From the NCBI GenBank assembly GCA_019634415.1, contig JAHQVJ010000160.1, positions 1 through 64,000 on the forward strand: DNA of 64,000 nucleotides, read 5' to 3'. The position numbers and the translations under genes were made by a program. The DNA comes from Myxococcales bacterium (GTDB lineage Bacteria > Myxococcota_A > UBA796 > GCA-2862545). Shown here one piece after another: positions 24,247-32,538 of the stretch (within the stretch, counting starts at the first letter, position 1; each line of letters begins with the position of its first letter). A model generated the notes under the pieces. It was not told where the DNA came from. It did no database searches and saw nothing but the letters and a program-made list of their open reading frames with translations.

Positions 24247-25686
24247 GTGAGCGATGTGTTCCGCCAGCGCCTGAAGAAAATACGAGCACACCTCATTGTA
24301 TCGATTGCAGCCATGGGCTGTGGTCCTGGCGTGGCTGCCTATACACCACCACCTCCCAACGTGCTGGTGGTCCTCCTCGACGACATCGGCCTCGACGGAG
24401 TGGGCGCCTACGGGCTGTCGCCTCACCCCCCTCGCACGCCCACCATCGACCAGCTCGCATCCGAGGGTGTCACCTTCACCCACGCCTACGCCTATCCGCT
24501 GTGCTCTCCCACGCGTGCCGCGCTGCTCACGGGTCGATATGGTCGACGGTTCGCTTTGGGCAGCAACATTCCCTTCAACGGCTCAAACTACGCACTGCCG
24601 CTCGAGGAGGTCACCATCGCGGAGATGGCGCGCTTGTCTGCCTCGGGGGACTACCGAAGCGGCATCTACGGAAAGTGGCACCTCGGAAGCCGCACCATTG
24701 TCGACGTGGAGCACCACCCACGGCTGCAGGGCTTCGATCACGCCGTCACGAACGTCGCCAACCTGCAGTCCGCGCTGGATCCGAAGGACGCGCCCTCGCA
24801 CGACTACGCCCACTGGGAAGAGGTGGAGGACGGAGTGCCGCGGCACGTCGACGGGTACCAGCCCACCCACCTCGTGGACGTGGCCCTGAAGGGAATCGCG
24901 AGGCTGGGGGAGCCGTGGGTGGTCTATCTTCCCATGCACACCGCCCACGGACCCATGCACGTGCCTCCCGCCTCGCTGCAGACCACGGGCGTCACCGACG
25001 AGTCCACGGCCCCCGAGCTGTTCCGAGCCGTGGTGGAGGCCGGCGATCGGGAGCTGGGCAGGCTGCTGGCCCGCTTGCCGCCACGGGTGCGGAAGCGGAC
25101 CGTGGTGCTGGTGATGGGCGACAACGGCACGAACGCGCCGAACTCCGCCGAGGGTTGGAGCGCGCTGGGTGGCAAGGGCACCGTGGCCGATGGGGGGATT
25201 CGCGTGCCCCTGGTGATCGCGGCCCCCGGCCTGGCGCCGCCCGGGACGGTGCACGACGGGCTAGTGCACGCCGTCGACCTCTTCCCCACCATCGCCGAGC
25301 TGATCGGGGTGGATCTCGCCGAGGTGCACAGCGGCGGGGATCGCACCGTCGAGATCGATGGCCACAGCCTCGTTCCCGCCTTGCGCCACCCCGAGGGCCC
25401 CGGCACCCGGCAGTGGCTGTACACCGAGCACTTCGGGCCAGAGGGGGCCACCCAGGACTGGCGCGTCGACAAGCGCGTGCTCACGGACGGCCACTACAAG
25501 CTGGTGGACTACCCCACCCTGGGCACCCAGGTGCTCACCCAGGTGGGCCCCTCACCCGAGGACGAGACGGCCAACCTGCTGCTCGAGCTGCCCCTGTCGA
25601 CCGACGCGCTCGCCGCCTACCAAGCGCTGAGCGACGAGATCGACGGGATCGTACCCACCCTCGCGGCGGACGCCGCAACGAGGTAG
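24247..25686 (+). CDS. Sulfatase with formylglycine motif, lipoprotein
   Basis: A 479-residue type I sulfatase. It has the metal-binding LLDDIGLDGVG near the N-terminus and the maturation motif CSPTR with Cys86, which a formylglycine-generating enzyme converts to the catalytic formylglycine, followed by AALLTGRYG. KWHLG and the second metal site GDNGTNAPN are also present. The N-terminus has a charged start and a hydrophobic stretch ending in AAMGCG, probably a lipobox, so it acts in the periplasm or at the surface. No maturase gene is in the window. It is the first of three very closely spaced genes (sulfatase, HemF-like, second sulfatase-fold protein). The natural sulfate ester is unknown. 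Confidence 0.93.
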   Translation: MSDVFRQRLKKIRAHLIVSIAAMGCGPGVAAYTPPPPNVLVVLLDDIGLDGVGAYGLSPHPPRTPTIDQLASEGVTFTHAYAYPLCSPTRAALLTGRYGRRFALGSNIPFNGSNYALPLEEVTIAEMARLSASGDYRSGIYGKWHLGSRTIVDVEHHPRLQGFDHAVTNVANLQSALDPKDAPSHDYAHWEEVEDGVPRHVDGYQPTHLVDVALKGIARLGEPWVVYLPMHTAHGPMHVPPASLQTTGVTDESTAPELFRAVVEAGDRELGRLLARLPPRVRKRTVVLVMGDNGTNAPNSAEGWSALGGKGTVADGGIRVPLVIAAPGLAPPGTVHDGLVHAVDLFPTIAELIGVDLAEVHSGGDRTVEIDGHSLVPALRHPEGPGTRQWLYTEHFGPEGATQDWRVDKRVLTDGHYKLVDYPTLGTQVLTQVGPSPEDETANLLLELPLSTDALAAYQALSDEIDGIVPTLAADAATR

Positions 25687-25694
25687 GAGCCGAC

Positions 25695-26720
25695 GTGCAA
25701 CCGATCCCACCGAGCTCTCCCGAAGCCCGCCGCACACTCACCTTGGTGCAGGATCTTCAGCGCACCCTCGTGGAGCAGCTGCAGGCCTCCACCGACTCAC
25801 CGGGCGCCTTCGCTCCCGTCACCTGGCTGCGCGACGACGGCCGGCACGGAGGCGGGACCCGCTGGCAAGCCGCCGGAGGCGCCTTCGACCGAGCCTCCGT
25901 CAACGTGAGCGCGGTGCACTACGACGACCTGCCCGACAAGCGGCTGCGCTGCGCCACGGCCCTGTCCGCCATCGTGCATCCGGCCCACCCGCATGCGCCC
26001 TCGGTGCACACCCACATCAGCCACACCCAGATGCGCGACGGCTCCGGGTACTGGCGCCTGATGGCGGATCTGAACCCGTCCATCCCCCACGACGCCGACA
26101 CCGCCGCCTTCCGCGAGGCGATCCGAGCCGCTGCTCCCTCCTTCTTCGACGACGCCGTGACGCAAGGCGACCGCTATTTCCACATTCCGGTGCTGGAGCG
26201 CCACCGGGGGGCCTTCCACTTCTACGTGGAGGGCCACGACTCCGGTAGCTTCGACGCCGACGCCGAGCAGGCGAGCGCCTTCGGCCGCGCCGTGATCGCC
26301 GCCTACGGAGCGGTGCTCCAGGGGGCTCACGGCCGCGGCGTGCCGCCCACGGAGGCCGACGACGAGCAGCAGCGGCACTACCACACCGTGTACCTGTTCC
26401 AGGTCCTCACCCTCGACCGTGGCACCACCTCGGGCCTGCTGGTCCACGCCGACAACGACGTGGGGATCTTGGGCTCGCTGCCCTCCACCGTCGACGCGCA
26501 GCTCCTGGCGAGCTGGATCCCACGCATGCCGCCCCCACAGGACGCTCTGCTCACCCAGATCGTGGCAGCGCTGGGGCCTCACCCCGTCGCCACGGTGGGC
26601 GAGGCGGAGAAGCGGCGGCTCGCGGCCGCTGTGCGCGCTCACTACCAGGCTCACCCCGAGGCCCTGGCCATGCAGGCCTCGGGCGCCGTGGTGCCCCCCA
26701 CCGTGGACAACCATCGATGA
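25695..26720 (+). CDS. Coproporphyrinogen III oxidase (HemF)-like protein
   Basis: A 341-residue relative of oxygen-dependent coproporphyrinogen III oxidase (HemF), which in haem synthesis converts coproporphyrinogen III to protoporphyrinogen IX. Family features seen are FDRASVNVSAVHYDD (matching A-G-V-x-x-S-V-V-H-G), HPAHPHAPSVHTHISHTQM (matching H-P-x-N-P-x-V-P-T-x-H-x-N), YWRLMADLNPS, and LDRGTTSGLLVHADNDVGILGSLP near the C-terminus. Several usually strict residues differ (no WWFGGG motif), so it may be a diverged paralog with another substrate. The GTG at 25695 has AGGTAGGAG upstream. It lies eight bases after the sulfatase and its stop overlaps the start of the next gene (ATGA), an odd place for a haem gene. 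Confidence 0.82.
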   Translation: MQPIPPSSPEARRTLTLVQDLQRTLVEQLQASTDSPGAFAPVTWLRDDGRHGGGTRWQAAGGAFDRASVNVSAVHYDDLPDKRLRCATALSAIVHPAHPHAPSVHTHISHTQMRDGSGYWRLMADLNPSIPHDADTAAFREAIRAAAPSFFDDAVTQGDRYFHIPVLERHRGAFHFYVEGHDSGSFDADAEQASAFGRAVIAAYGAVLQGAHGRGVPPTEADDEQQRHYHTVYLFQVLTLDRGTTSGLLVHADNDVGILGSLPSTVDAQLLASWIPRMPPPQDALLTQIVAALGPHPVATVGEAEKRRLAAAVRAHYQAHPEALAMQASGAVVPPTVDNHR

Positions 26721-28216
26721 CACCCGCACTGTTTCTGCTCGCCTGCGGCGCCGAGGTCCCTGCCCCAGACGTCGCGGAGGTACTGCTCGTCACCGTCGAC
26801 ACCCTGCGAGGGGACCGGCTCGGCTACGTGGGCCATCCGGAGGCGAAGACCCCGCACCTCGACGCCCTGGCGGAGTCCGGGCGCTGGTTCCGCCACGCCA
26901 CCACGCCGCTGCCCCGCACCACTCCGGCGCTGGCATCGCTGCACACGGGCCTGTGGCCGCACCACCACGGCTCACGTGAGGTCGGGCAGCCCATGACCCA
27001 CGGCCGCACCCTGGCCGAGGCCCTGTCGGACGGTGGCTGGCGCACCCTGGCCGTGAGCGCGATGCGGGTGGCCGGACCCGAGCACGGCTTCGATCGGGGC
27101 TTCGACCACTTCAGCATCGACCACGACGTGCGCGCAACCATGCTCACCCAGCAGGCCCTGAAGCTGCTCGACGCCGAGGTGGATCGGCCCACCTTCCTCT
27201 GGGTGCACTACGCCGATCCGCACTTCCCCTACACCCCGCCCGAGGACGGACCCCTCAGCCCCGAGGCCAAGGGCTGCCGCGACCTCATCGCCGACCTCGA
27301 GAACAAGCGCGCGCGTCGGCCGTTGGTCTACGGCAACACGGAGGGACGGGCGCAGGAGGCGCTCGCCGACTGCCAGCAGCTCTACGACGCCGAGGTGGCG
27401 GCGGTGGACGCCGCCATCGGCACGCTCCTCGAGGGCTGGCGGAGCAAGCGAGGCACCGACGGTTGGGTGATCTTCAGCGCGGATCACGGCGAGAACCAGG
27501 GCGAGGACGGCCTGTTCTACGAGCACGGGCCCAACGTGCACGACGCGAGCCTCAACGTGCCCCTCGTGGTGTCGGGCCCCGGCGTGGTGCCTGGCCGAGA
27601 CGACGGCGTGGCCCGCCTGGAGGACGTCGTTCCCACTGTGCTGACCTTTGCGGGCCAGGCGGTGCCCGAGCAGCTCGACGGCGAGCCGCTGCAGCCCCGC
27701 CTCGCTGGCGGTGAGGGCGGCCCCTCGGTGGCCTTCGCCGAGTCGGGGAGTGCGCTACACCACGTGCTGCACGACTACGTGGTGAGCGGACGCGCACGCC
27801 ATCACTGCATCAACGGGCCACGCTTCAGCCTGTGCACCGACAAGAAGGGCAAGCGCCGGCTCTACGATCACGAGGTGGATCCGGGACAGAAGACCGACGT
27901 GTCGGCGAAGCATCCCGAACAGATCGAGGCGCTGACCAAGGCGGCGGCCTTGTGGCCTCCCGAGTCGGCGCGCGAGCGTACGGCCCGCACCTCCCGCTTC
28001 AAGCTGGTCCAGAAGCCACGCCTGCAGGGCGGCTACACCACGATGCTGTTCGATCTGACAGCCGGCGAGACTCGGGATGTGTCGGCGGAGCATCCCGAGG
28101 TGGTGGCCGAGCTGACGGCAGCGCTCGAGGAATGGGGCGCTCCCACGCCCGTGCAGGCCGAGGAGCGATCCGAGGAGGAGCTCGAGGCGCTAAGGGCCTT
28201 GGGCTACGTCGAGTAG
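26717..28216 (+). CDS. Sulfatase-fold lipoprotein with Thr in place of the formylglycine residue
   Basis: A 499-residue alkaline-phosphatase/sulfatase-superfamily protein. The metal sites are present (VTVDTLRGDRLG near residue 25; FSADHGENQGED). The nucleophile region reads PLPRTTPALASLHTG: Thr68 stands where a sulfatase has Cys or Ser, and the Arg of C-x-P-x-R is replaced by Leu. A Thr nucleophile is typical of phosphoglycerol or phosphoethanolamine transferases in this superfamily, so it may be a transferase or phosphohydrolase rather than a sulfatase. A short signal with lipobox (MTPALFLLAC, Cys10) makes it a lipoprotein. Its ATG overlaps the stop of the HemF-like gene (ATGA). Confidence 0.88.
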   Translation: MTPALFLLACGAEVPAPDVAEVLLVTVDTLRGDRLGYVGHPEAKTPHLDALAESGRWFRHATTPLPRTTPALASLHTGLWPHHHGSREVGQPMTHGRTLAEALSDGGWRTLAVSAMRVAGPEHGFDRGFDHFSIDHDVRATMLTQQALKLLDAEVDRPTFLWVHYADPHFPYTPPEDGPLSPEAKGCRDLIADLENKRARRPLVYGNTEGRAQEALADCQQLYDAEVAAVDAAIGTLLEGWRSKRGTDGWVIFSADHGENQGEDGLFYEHGPNVHDASLNVPLVVSGPGVVPGRDDGVARLEDVVPTVLTFAGQAVPEQLDGEPLQPRLAGGEGGPSVAFAESGSALHHVLHDYVVSGRARHHCINGPRFSLCTDKKGKRRLYDHEVDPGQKTDVSAKHPEQIEALTKAAALWPPESARERTARTSRFKLVQKPRLQGGYTTMLFDLTAGETRDVSAEHPEVVAELTAALEEWGAPTPVQAEERSEEELEALRALGYVE

Positions 28217-28235
28217 CCACAGCCGCGGGAGCACG

Positions 28236-28244
28236 TGGAATACT
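28236..28244 (+). promoter_or_regulatory. Extended -10 (TGGAATACT) of the fatty acid hydroxylase gene
   Basis: TGG-AATACT lies 21 bases before the ATG at 28266, leaving a short leader that carries the ribosome site GGAGGG. Confidence 0.45.
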
Positions 28245-28265
28245 GGCGGACGACTGGAGGGATCG

Positions 28266-28808
28266 ATGTCCGCTGCTGCCGTGACGACTGCTGCCATGGC
28301 CTTCGGGCTGGCGCTGCTCGTGGGCACCTTCGTGGAGTACTGGGGGCACCGCCTGATGCACGTCGGGCGCGTGCTCAAGAAGCGGCACGCCCGTCACCAC
28401 CAGCGCGGAACGGGCCAGGGATGGCTGGGCGAGTTCCGTGACTACGTGCTGCCCACGCTGCTCATCTGCTGGGTGGGCTTCCTGCACTCCACCGAGGCGG
28501 GGGTGGGCTTCCTGCTGGGGGATCTGTGCTACGCAGCGCTGGCCGCCTACGCCCACCAGCTGCAGCACGAGCGCCCCAAGCAGGTGTTCTGGCTGTCGCA
28601 GCCCGTGCATGCGGTGCACCACTACCACCAGGAGTGGCACCACAACTTCGGCATCACCGTCGACGTCTGGGATCGGGTCTTCGGCACCTTCAAAGCCCAC
28701 CCACCGATCACGGCCTTCGACGAGCTCGACAACGACAAGGGCCGGCTCGACATCCACTGGGCGTCGGTCGCACCTCCCCTTCCCCGCCGTCGTCGCAGCG
28801 CCCGCTGA
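28266..28808 (+). CDS. Fatty acid hydroxylase / sterol desaturase superfamily protein
   Basis: A 180-residue integral membrane protein of the fatty acid hydroxylase/sterol desaturase superfamily, di-iron enzymes that hydroxylate or desaturate lipids, carotenoids or sterols. The histidine clusters are visible: HRLMH (about 28-32), HARHHQ (about 40-44), HQLQHE, and HAVHHYHQEWHHNFG near residue 120. Four hydrophobic segments surround them. It is shorter than typical sterol desaturases and close in size to carotenoid hydroxylase-like members. The ATG at 28266 has GGAGGG five bases upstream. The substrate is unknown. It ends nine bases before the convergent regulator gene. Confidence 0.87.
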   Translation: MSAAAVTTAAMAFGLALLVGTFVEYWGHRLMHVGRVLKKRHARHHQRGTGQGWLGEFRDYVLPTLLICWVGFLHSTEAGVGFLLGDLCYAALAAYAHQLQHERPKQVFWLSQPVHAVHHYHQEWHHNFGITVDVWDRVFGTFKAHPPITAFDELDNDKGRLDIHWASVAPPLPRRRRSAR

Positions 28809-28817
28809 TCGTAGCTG

Positions 28818-31800
28818 TCACGCGCTGCTGCGCTCCAGCTCGGACCGCAGCTGCACCACCGCCTGACCTGCCCACGACACCGGGGACTCGGACTCGGCGC
28901 GCAGCGCCACCTCCTCGGCCTCCAGCAGGTAGCGCCGCGCACCCTCCTCGTCGCCGAGCCTCACCGCCACCTGTCCCAGGATGGCCGTGCCCCGCGCGTG
29001 ATGGATGGCGAAGGTCGTGCGGAGCGCTTCCGCTGTGGCGCTCGCCAGCGAGGCGGCTCCGTCCGGCTGATCGGTCTGGGCCAGGCACAACGCACGAACG
29101 GCGTCGCACAGCGCCTGTGTGCTGCGATCCAAGGTCGACCCCAGGTGGGTCAGGGCCTCGTCGGCTGCCCGCAGCGCACCGGACCAGTCTCTGCGAGCCA
29201 CCGCGATCTCCATGGCCGCAATGGCCACGGTGCCGAGCACCAACCCCTGCTCGGCCACGGCTTGGGCCACTTCTCGCGCCCTGTTCAGGCTGTCGTCGGC
29301 CGCCTCGAGGTCCCCTCGTAGGCGTCGACTGATGGCGAGGTTGGCCCACAGCACAGGGGCGTAGTCGATGAACACGACGGCGTTCGCTCGGTCCATCGAG
29401 ACCTGGGTGACGCGCTCGAGGGTCGCATGGTCCCCCAGGAAGAGCAGACAGAGCTGATAGACCTGCGCCGCCACCAGGATGGGACGGTCTTCCCCGCCGG
29501 CCAGCTGGACGGACCAGGCCTCCTCCGCTCGCTGCAGCGCGGAGTGCAGCCGACCGGCCTGGTAGTCGTAGATGGACAGGATCCGCAGCACCCGAGCGCG
29601 CTTGTGGCGACATCGTCGCACCGCCGGGAGCGCCAGAGACGCGGCGAAGGCCTCGTAGGCGTCGGCGTGGCGCTCCTCGTTCAGCCACCCACGCGCCTGC
29701 ACGTGCAGCGCCCAGTCGTCGGCGCCGCCCCGTCGGAAGGCGTCTGCAGCTTGCAGATAGGACCTCGACGCCGCACGAAAGTCGGCTCGATAGTGATGCC
29801 GCAACGCACGAGCCTCGAGCGCACGCCCCTCGCACAGGCCGTCCTCCGCCCGCCGTGCGTGACGCACCGCCCGCCGAAGCAGCTCCATGCCCCGATCGTC
29901 GACTCCGAGGTTCCCCTGAAGATCGGCCATGCGCATGGCCAGCCACCCTGCGGCTCGATCGGTCAGCTCCCCAGACGCCAACAGCGTCGTGCCCAGAGCC
30001 AACATGCCCTCGTCGACGTTGGGTGCTGCCTTGGTGGCCGCCACCACGCACCAGGCCGCCAGCTCGGGCTCTTCGATCTCCGATGCGCGTCGAGCAGCCG
30101 CCCGGCAGTCCTGGAGCTGCCGGCGCAGCCGAGCCCGATCCTCGAGGCGATCGTCGTCGGCCACCGACCACCAGAACTCGGGGCGACCGAGCCGCGCCAT
30201 CCAGCGCACGTAGTCCAGCACGGCCTCTCGCCCCTGGTCAGGCAGCGCCCGACGCGCCTCTTCGGCGTGCTCGCGCATCAGCTCCAGCACTCCGAAGCGC
30301 AGGGCCGATGGATCGACGTCGGTGTGCACGAGGCCGTGATCCCGCAGCGCCTGCAGCACGTTCACGGCGTGCGATCCCACGACCCCCTCCGCATCAACCA
30401 GATCGAAGGGGCCCGCGAGCAGCGACAGACACCACCAGGCGCTCTGCTCGGACGCCGTGAGCAGCGAGACGGTGTCGTCGAACACAGCCCGCAAGCTGCG
30501 ATGACGCACCGCGGTGGCGCGCGGGCGCACGAGCAGATCCAGGGCCTCGTGCATGCGATCGAGTAGCTGCGAGGCGGTCAGCACCCCCCGCCGGGCGGCA
30601 GCCAGCTCCACGGCCAGGGGCAGGCAGCCCAGCCGATCGACCAGATCCTCGAGCACGTGGACCTCGTCATCACCTCCTCGATAGCGGTAGGTGGCCGCCC
30701 TGGCCCGGTGCACGAAGAGCGCGCAGGCATCGGCCACCGACAGCGGCGACAGCTCCAGCACGCGCTCTCCGTCCAGCCCCAGCCGCACGCGGCTCGTACC
30801 CACCACGGTCAGACTCGGAGCCGCCGACCGCCACTGGGGCAACAGCTCTGCCACCTCGTCCGCCAGCTGCTCCAGGTTGTCGAGCACCAAGATCCCGGGA
30901 CCCAACCTGGCGAGATGCTTCGCCACGCCCGCCACCGTGGTCAGAGGCGCGCCCTGCACCCCCACACCCCGAGACACGGCCACCAACGCTCCCAAGCGAT
31001 CCGCCGTACCCGCCAGATCCACCCACCACACGACGGACCGGCTGGCGGACACCACACGACGCACGAGGCGCGTCTTCCCGATGCCGCCGGTCCCGACCAC
31101 CAACACCCAGGATCCCGGCGCCAGCGCCTCGACGAGCCACGCTTGCTCCTCGGTGCGCCCCACCCACGCGCCCGCAGCATCTGCCACGGTGGGCCTCGGC
31201 CTGTCGTCGAGCCGCAGCCGATAGCCGGCCCCTCGCTCGGTGAGCAGGTACCTCGGTGCATCTCGGTCTGGCTCCAGCTTGGCTCGCAAGCGACTCACGG
31301 CATTCACCAGCGCCCGCTCACGCGTCGTGCGAACACCCCACACCGCACGGCCCAGCTCGGCACGCTCCACGACGGCTCCACGCGCGTCCCTCAAGCGACG
31401 AAGCAGCGTCACCTCCTGGGCCGAGAGCGTCACCGTGCCCTGTAGACCGACCACCTCGTGCCGCGCCAGATCCACCCGACGCGACCCGAGACGGATGGAC
31501 TCCTCGTCGAGCGGCTCGACGGGATCGGCCACGGGTGCATCGCCACCGCGGAGCGGCTCGAATCGGTACCCCTCTCCGTGAACCGTCAGGAGGTGATGCG
31601 GAGACGACGGCTCCTGCTCCACCTTCGCTCGGAGTCGGCGAATGGTGCCGTCACACGCCCTCGACAACACGTGATCTGCGTAGCCCCACACCTCCGTGAG
31701 CAACGTGTGACGACGGATCGTCCGTGAGGGTCGCGCAGCCAGGTAGCGCAGCAGGTCCGACTCGCGGGTGGTCAGGACGACATCCGTGCCCTCCCCACCA

Positions 31801-31880
31801 CGTCGAACGACGACCCCCCGAATCAAGTCCACGGTGCAGGACACCAGCTCCAGCTGGTGCAAGCAGCCTCCAATGCCCAC
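28818..31880 (-). CDS. Large regulator: two winged-helix domains, ATPase, TPR-like repeats
   Basis: A 1020-residue transcriptional regulator of the AfsR/STAND type. It begins with two tandem OmpR/PhoB-type winged-helix DNA-binding domains (about 12-108, ending LLTVHGEGYRFEP, and about 130-224, ending YLLTERGAGYRLRL). An NB-ARC-like ATPase follows, with Walker A GTGGIGKT (263-270), VLDNLEQLADEV and VVGTSRVRLGL, and then several hundred residues of helical TPR-like repeats. Two winged helices on one chain are unusual and suggest binding of two half-sites. The GTG at 31880 was chosen because an extended -10 (TGGTAGGCT) ends seven bases before it; a TTG at 31862 with GGAGG in front is an alternative. 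A palindrome at its promoter suggests autoregulation. Confidence 0.88.
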   Translation of the reverse strand: MGIGGCLHQLELVSCTVDLIRGVVVRRGGEGTDVVLTTRESDLLRYLAARPSRTIRRHTLLTEVWGYADHVLSRACDGTIRRLRAKVEQEPSSPHHLLTVHGEGYRFEPLRGGDAPVADPVEPLDEESIRLGSRRVDLARHEVVGLQGTVTLSAQEVTLLRRLRDARGAVVERAELGRAVWGVRTTRERALVNAVSRLRAKLEPDRDAPRYLLTERGAGYRLRLDDRPRPTVADAAGAWVGRTEEQAWLVEALAPGSWVLVVGTGGIGKTRLVRRVVSASRSVVWWVDLAGTADRLGALVAVSRGVGVQGAPLTTVAGVAKHLARLGPGILVLDNLEQLADEVAELLPQWRSAAPSLTVVGTSRVRLGLDGERVLELSPLSVADACALFVHRARAATYRYRGGDDEVHVLEDLVDRLGCLPLAVELAAARRGVLTASQLLDRMHEALDLLVRPRATAVRHRSLRAVFDDTVSLLTASEQSAWWCLSLLAGPFDLVDAEGVVGSHAVNVLQALRDHGLVHTDVDPSALRFGVLELMREHAEEARRALPDQGREAVLDYVRWMARLGRPEFWWSVADDDRLEDRARLRRQLQDCRAAARRASEIEEPELAAWCVVAATKAAPNVDEGMLALGTTLLASGELTDRAAGWLAMRMADLQGNLGVDDRGMELLRRAVRHARRAEDGLCEGRALEARALRHHYRADFRAASRSYLQAADAFRRGGADDWALHVQARGWLNEERHADAYEAFAASLALPAVRRCRHKRARVLRILSIYDYQAGRLHSALQRAEEAWSVQLAGGEDRPILVAAQVYQLCLLFLGDHATLERVTQVSMDRANAVVFIDYAPVLWANLAISRRLRGDLEAADDSLNRAREVAQAVAEQGLVLGTVAIAAMEIAVARRDWSGALRAADEALTHLGSTLDRSTQALCDAVRALCLAQTDQPDGAASLASATAEALRTTFAIHHARGTAILGQVAVRLGDEEGARRYLLEAEEVALRAESESPVSWAGQAVVQLRSELERSSA

Positions 31881-31887
31881 AACACAG

Positions 31888-31896
31888 AGCCTACCA
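31888..31896 (-). promoter_or_regulatory. Extended -10 (TGGTAGGCT) of the double-winged-helix regulator
   Basis: On the minus strand TGG-TAGGCT ends seven bases before the GTG at 31880, fitting a leaderless mRNA. The palindrome core at 31905-31919 is centred about 22 bases upstream of the -10, over the -35 region. Confidence 0.5.
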
Positions 31897-31919
31897 TCGC
31901 GACAATCAACTCCGTTGAT
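31896..31919. promoter_or_regulatory. Palindromic element (copy B) at the regulator promoter
   Basis: ATCGCGACAATCAAC followed by TCC and GTTGAT. It matches copy A (15467-15499) at 23 of 24 positions; the right outer arm is not kept, so here the perfect palindrome is the 15-base core ATCAACTCCGTTGAT. It spans the -35 region of the regulator promoter and touches the stop codon of the gene upstream. Confidence 0.6.
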
Positions 31920-32413
31920 CAGAGGTCCGGCTCCGCCACCTTCGCCCTGATCGCCGCCAGCAGCTGGCGGTAGCGCTCGGGGTGCGCCGCTGCGTCGATG
32001 TTGCTCGCCACGTCCGCCAGGTCGCGCGCCGAGGCGTGCTCGTAGGGTCCCGGATCCGGCAGCTGACGCGACGCCAACCCCTGAGCCTCGTGGATCTCCC
32101 ACAGCACCGCCTTCGCCCGCACCTCCATGCCGTGGGTGGCCGGCCAGATCAGGGCCCGACCTCCCTCGAAGGAGGCGATGGCCCCACCGCCGAACAACCC
32201 GATGCTCAGCGCAACCTCCGACAGCACGCACAGCCAGCTGCCCATGTGCAGGTCGCCCCAGGCCGCCGCCAGGGTCGCCACGGCCCCCAGGAACCGCAGC
32301 GTGGCAATGCTCCCACAGACGGCGCTGATCCCCAGCAACAGCACCCCGAGCACAGCCTGGCCACCGGAGGAGCCAGAGGGGGGCGTCGCCGGGGGCTGGT
32401 ACGCGTCGGACAT
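31919..32413 (-). CDS. Hypothetical membrane protein, two to three helices
   Basis: A 164-residue protein I do not recognise. A Pro/Ser/Gly-rich N-terminus (about 1-20) is followed by hydrophobic segments at about 19-40 and 65-85, then a soluble C-terminal half rich in Ala and Arg (VRAKAVLWEIHEAQGLASRQ and ADVASNIDAAAHPERYRQLLAAIRAKV). The ATG at 32413 is preferred over that at 32422 because a -10-like TACGAT on the minus strand lies seven bases before it and no ribosome site is present. It is just upstream of the large regulator and in the same direction, so it could be a membrane partner, but nothing proves this. Confidence 0.65.
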   Translation of the reverse strand: MSDAYQPPATPPSGSSGGQAVLGVLLLGISAVCGSIATLRFLGAVATLAAAWGDLHMGSWLCVLSEVALSIGLFGGGAIASFEGGRALIWPATHGMEVRAKAVLWEIHEAQGLASRQLPDPGPYEHASARDLADVASNIDAAAHPERYRQLLAAIRAKVAEPDL

Positions 32414-32420
32414 CCGGGCC

Positions 32421-32426
32421 ATCGTA
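32421..32426 (-). promoter_or_regulatory. -10 box (TACGAT) seven bases before the membrane protein gene
   Basis: On the minus strand TACGAT ends seven bases before the ATG at 32413 with no ribosome site, another candidate leaderless start. Confidence 0.4.
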
Positions 32427-32538
32427 AACGATCATGGACGACGTGGTGCGGGTCCGCGCCGGACGGCCCGCAGGACCAAGTGTTCCTGGCCTCCACAGTT
32501 GGCACGCCCCTTGGAGGGATCCCGGGAAAGGAGATCCC

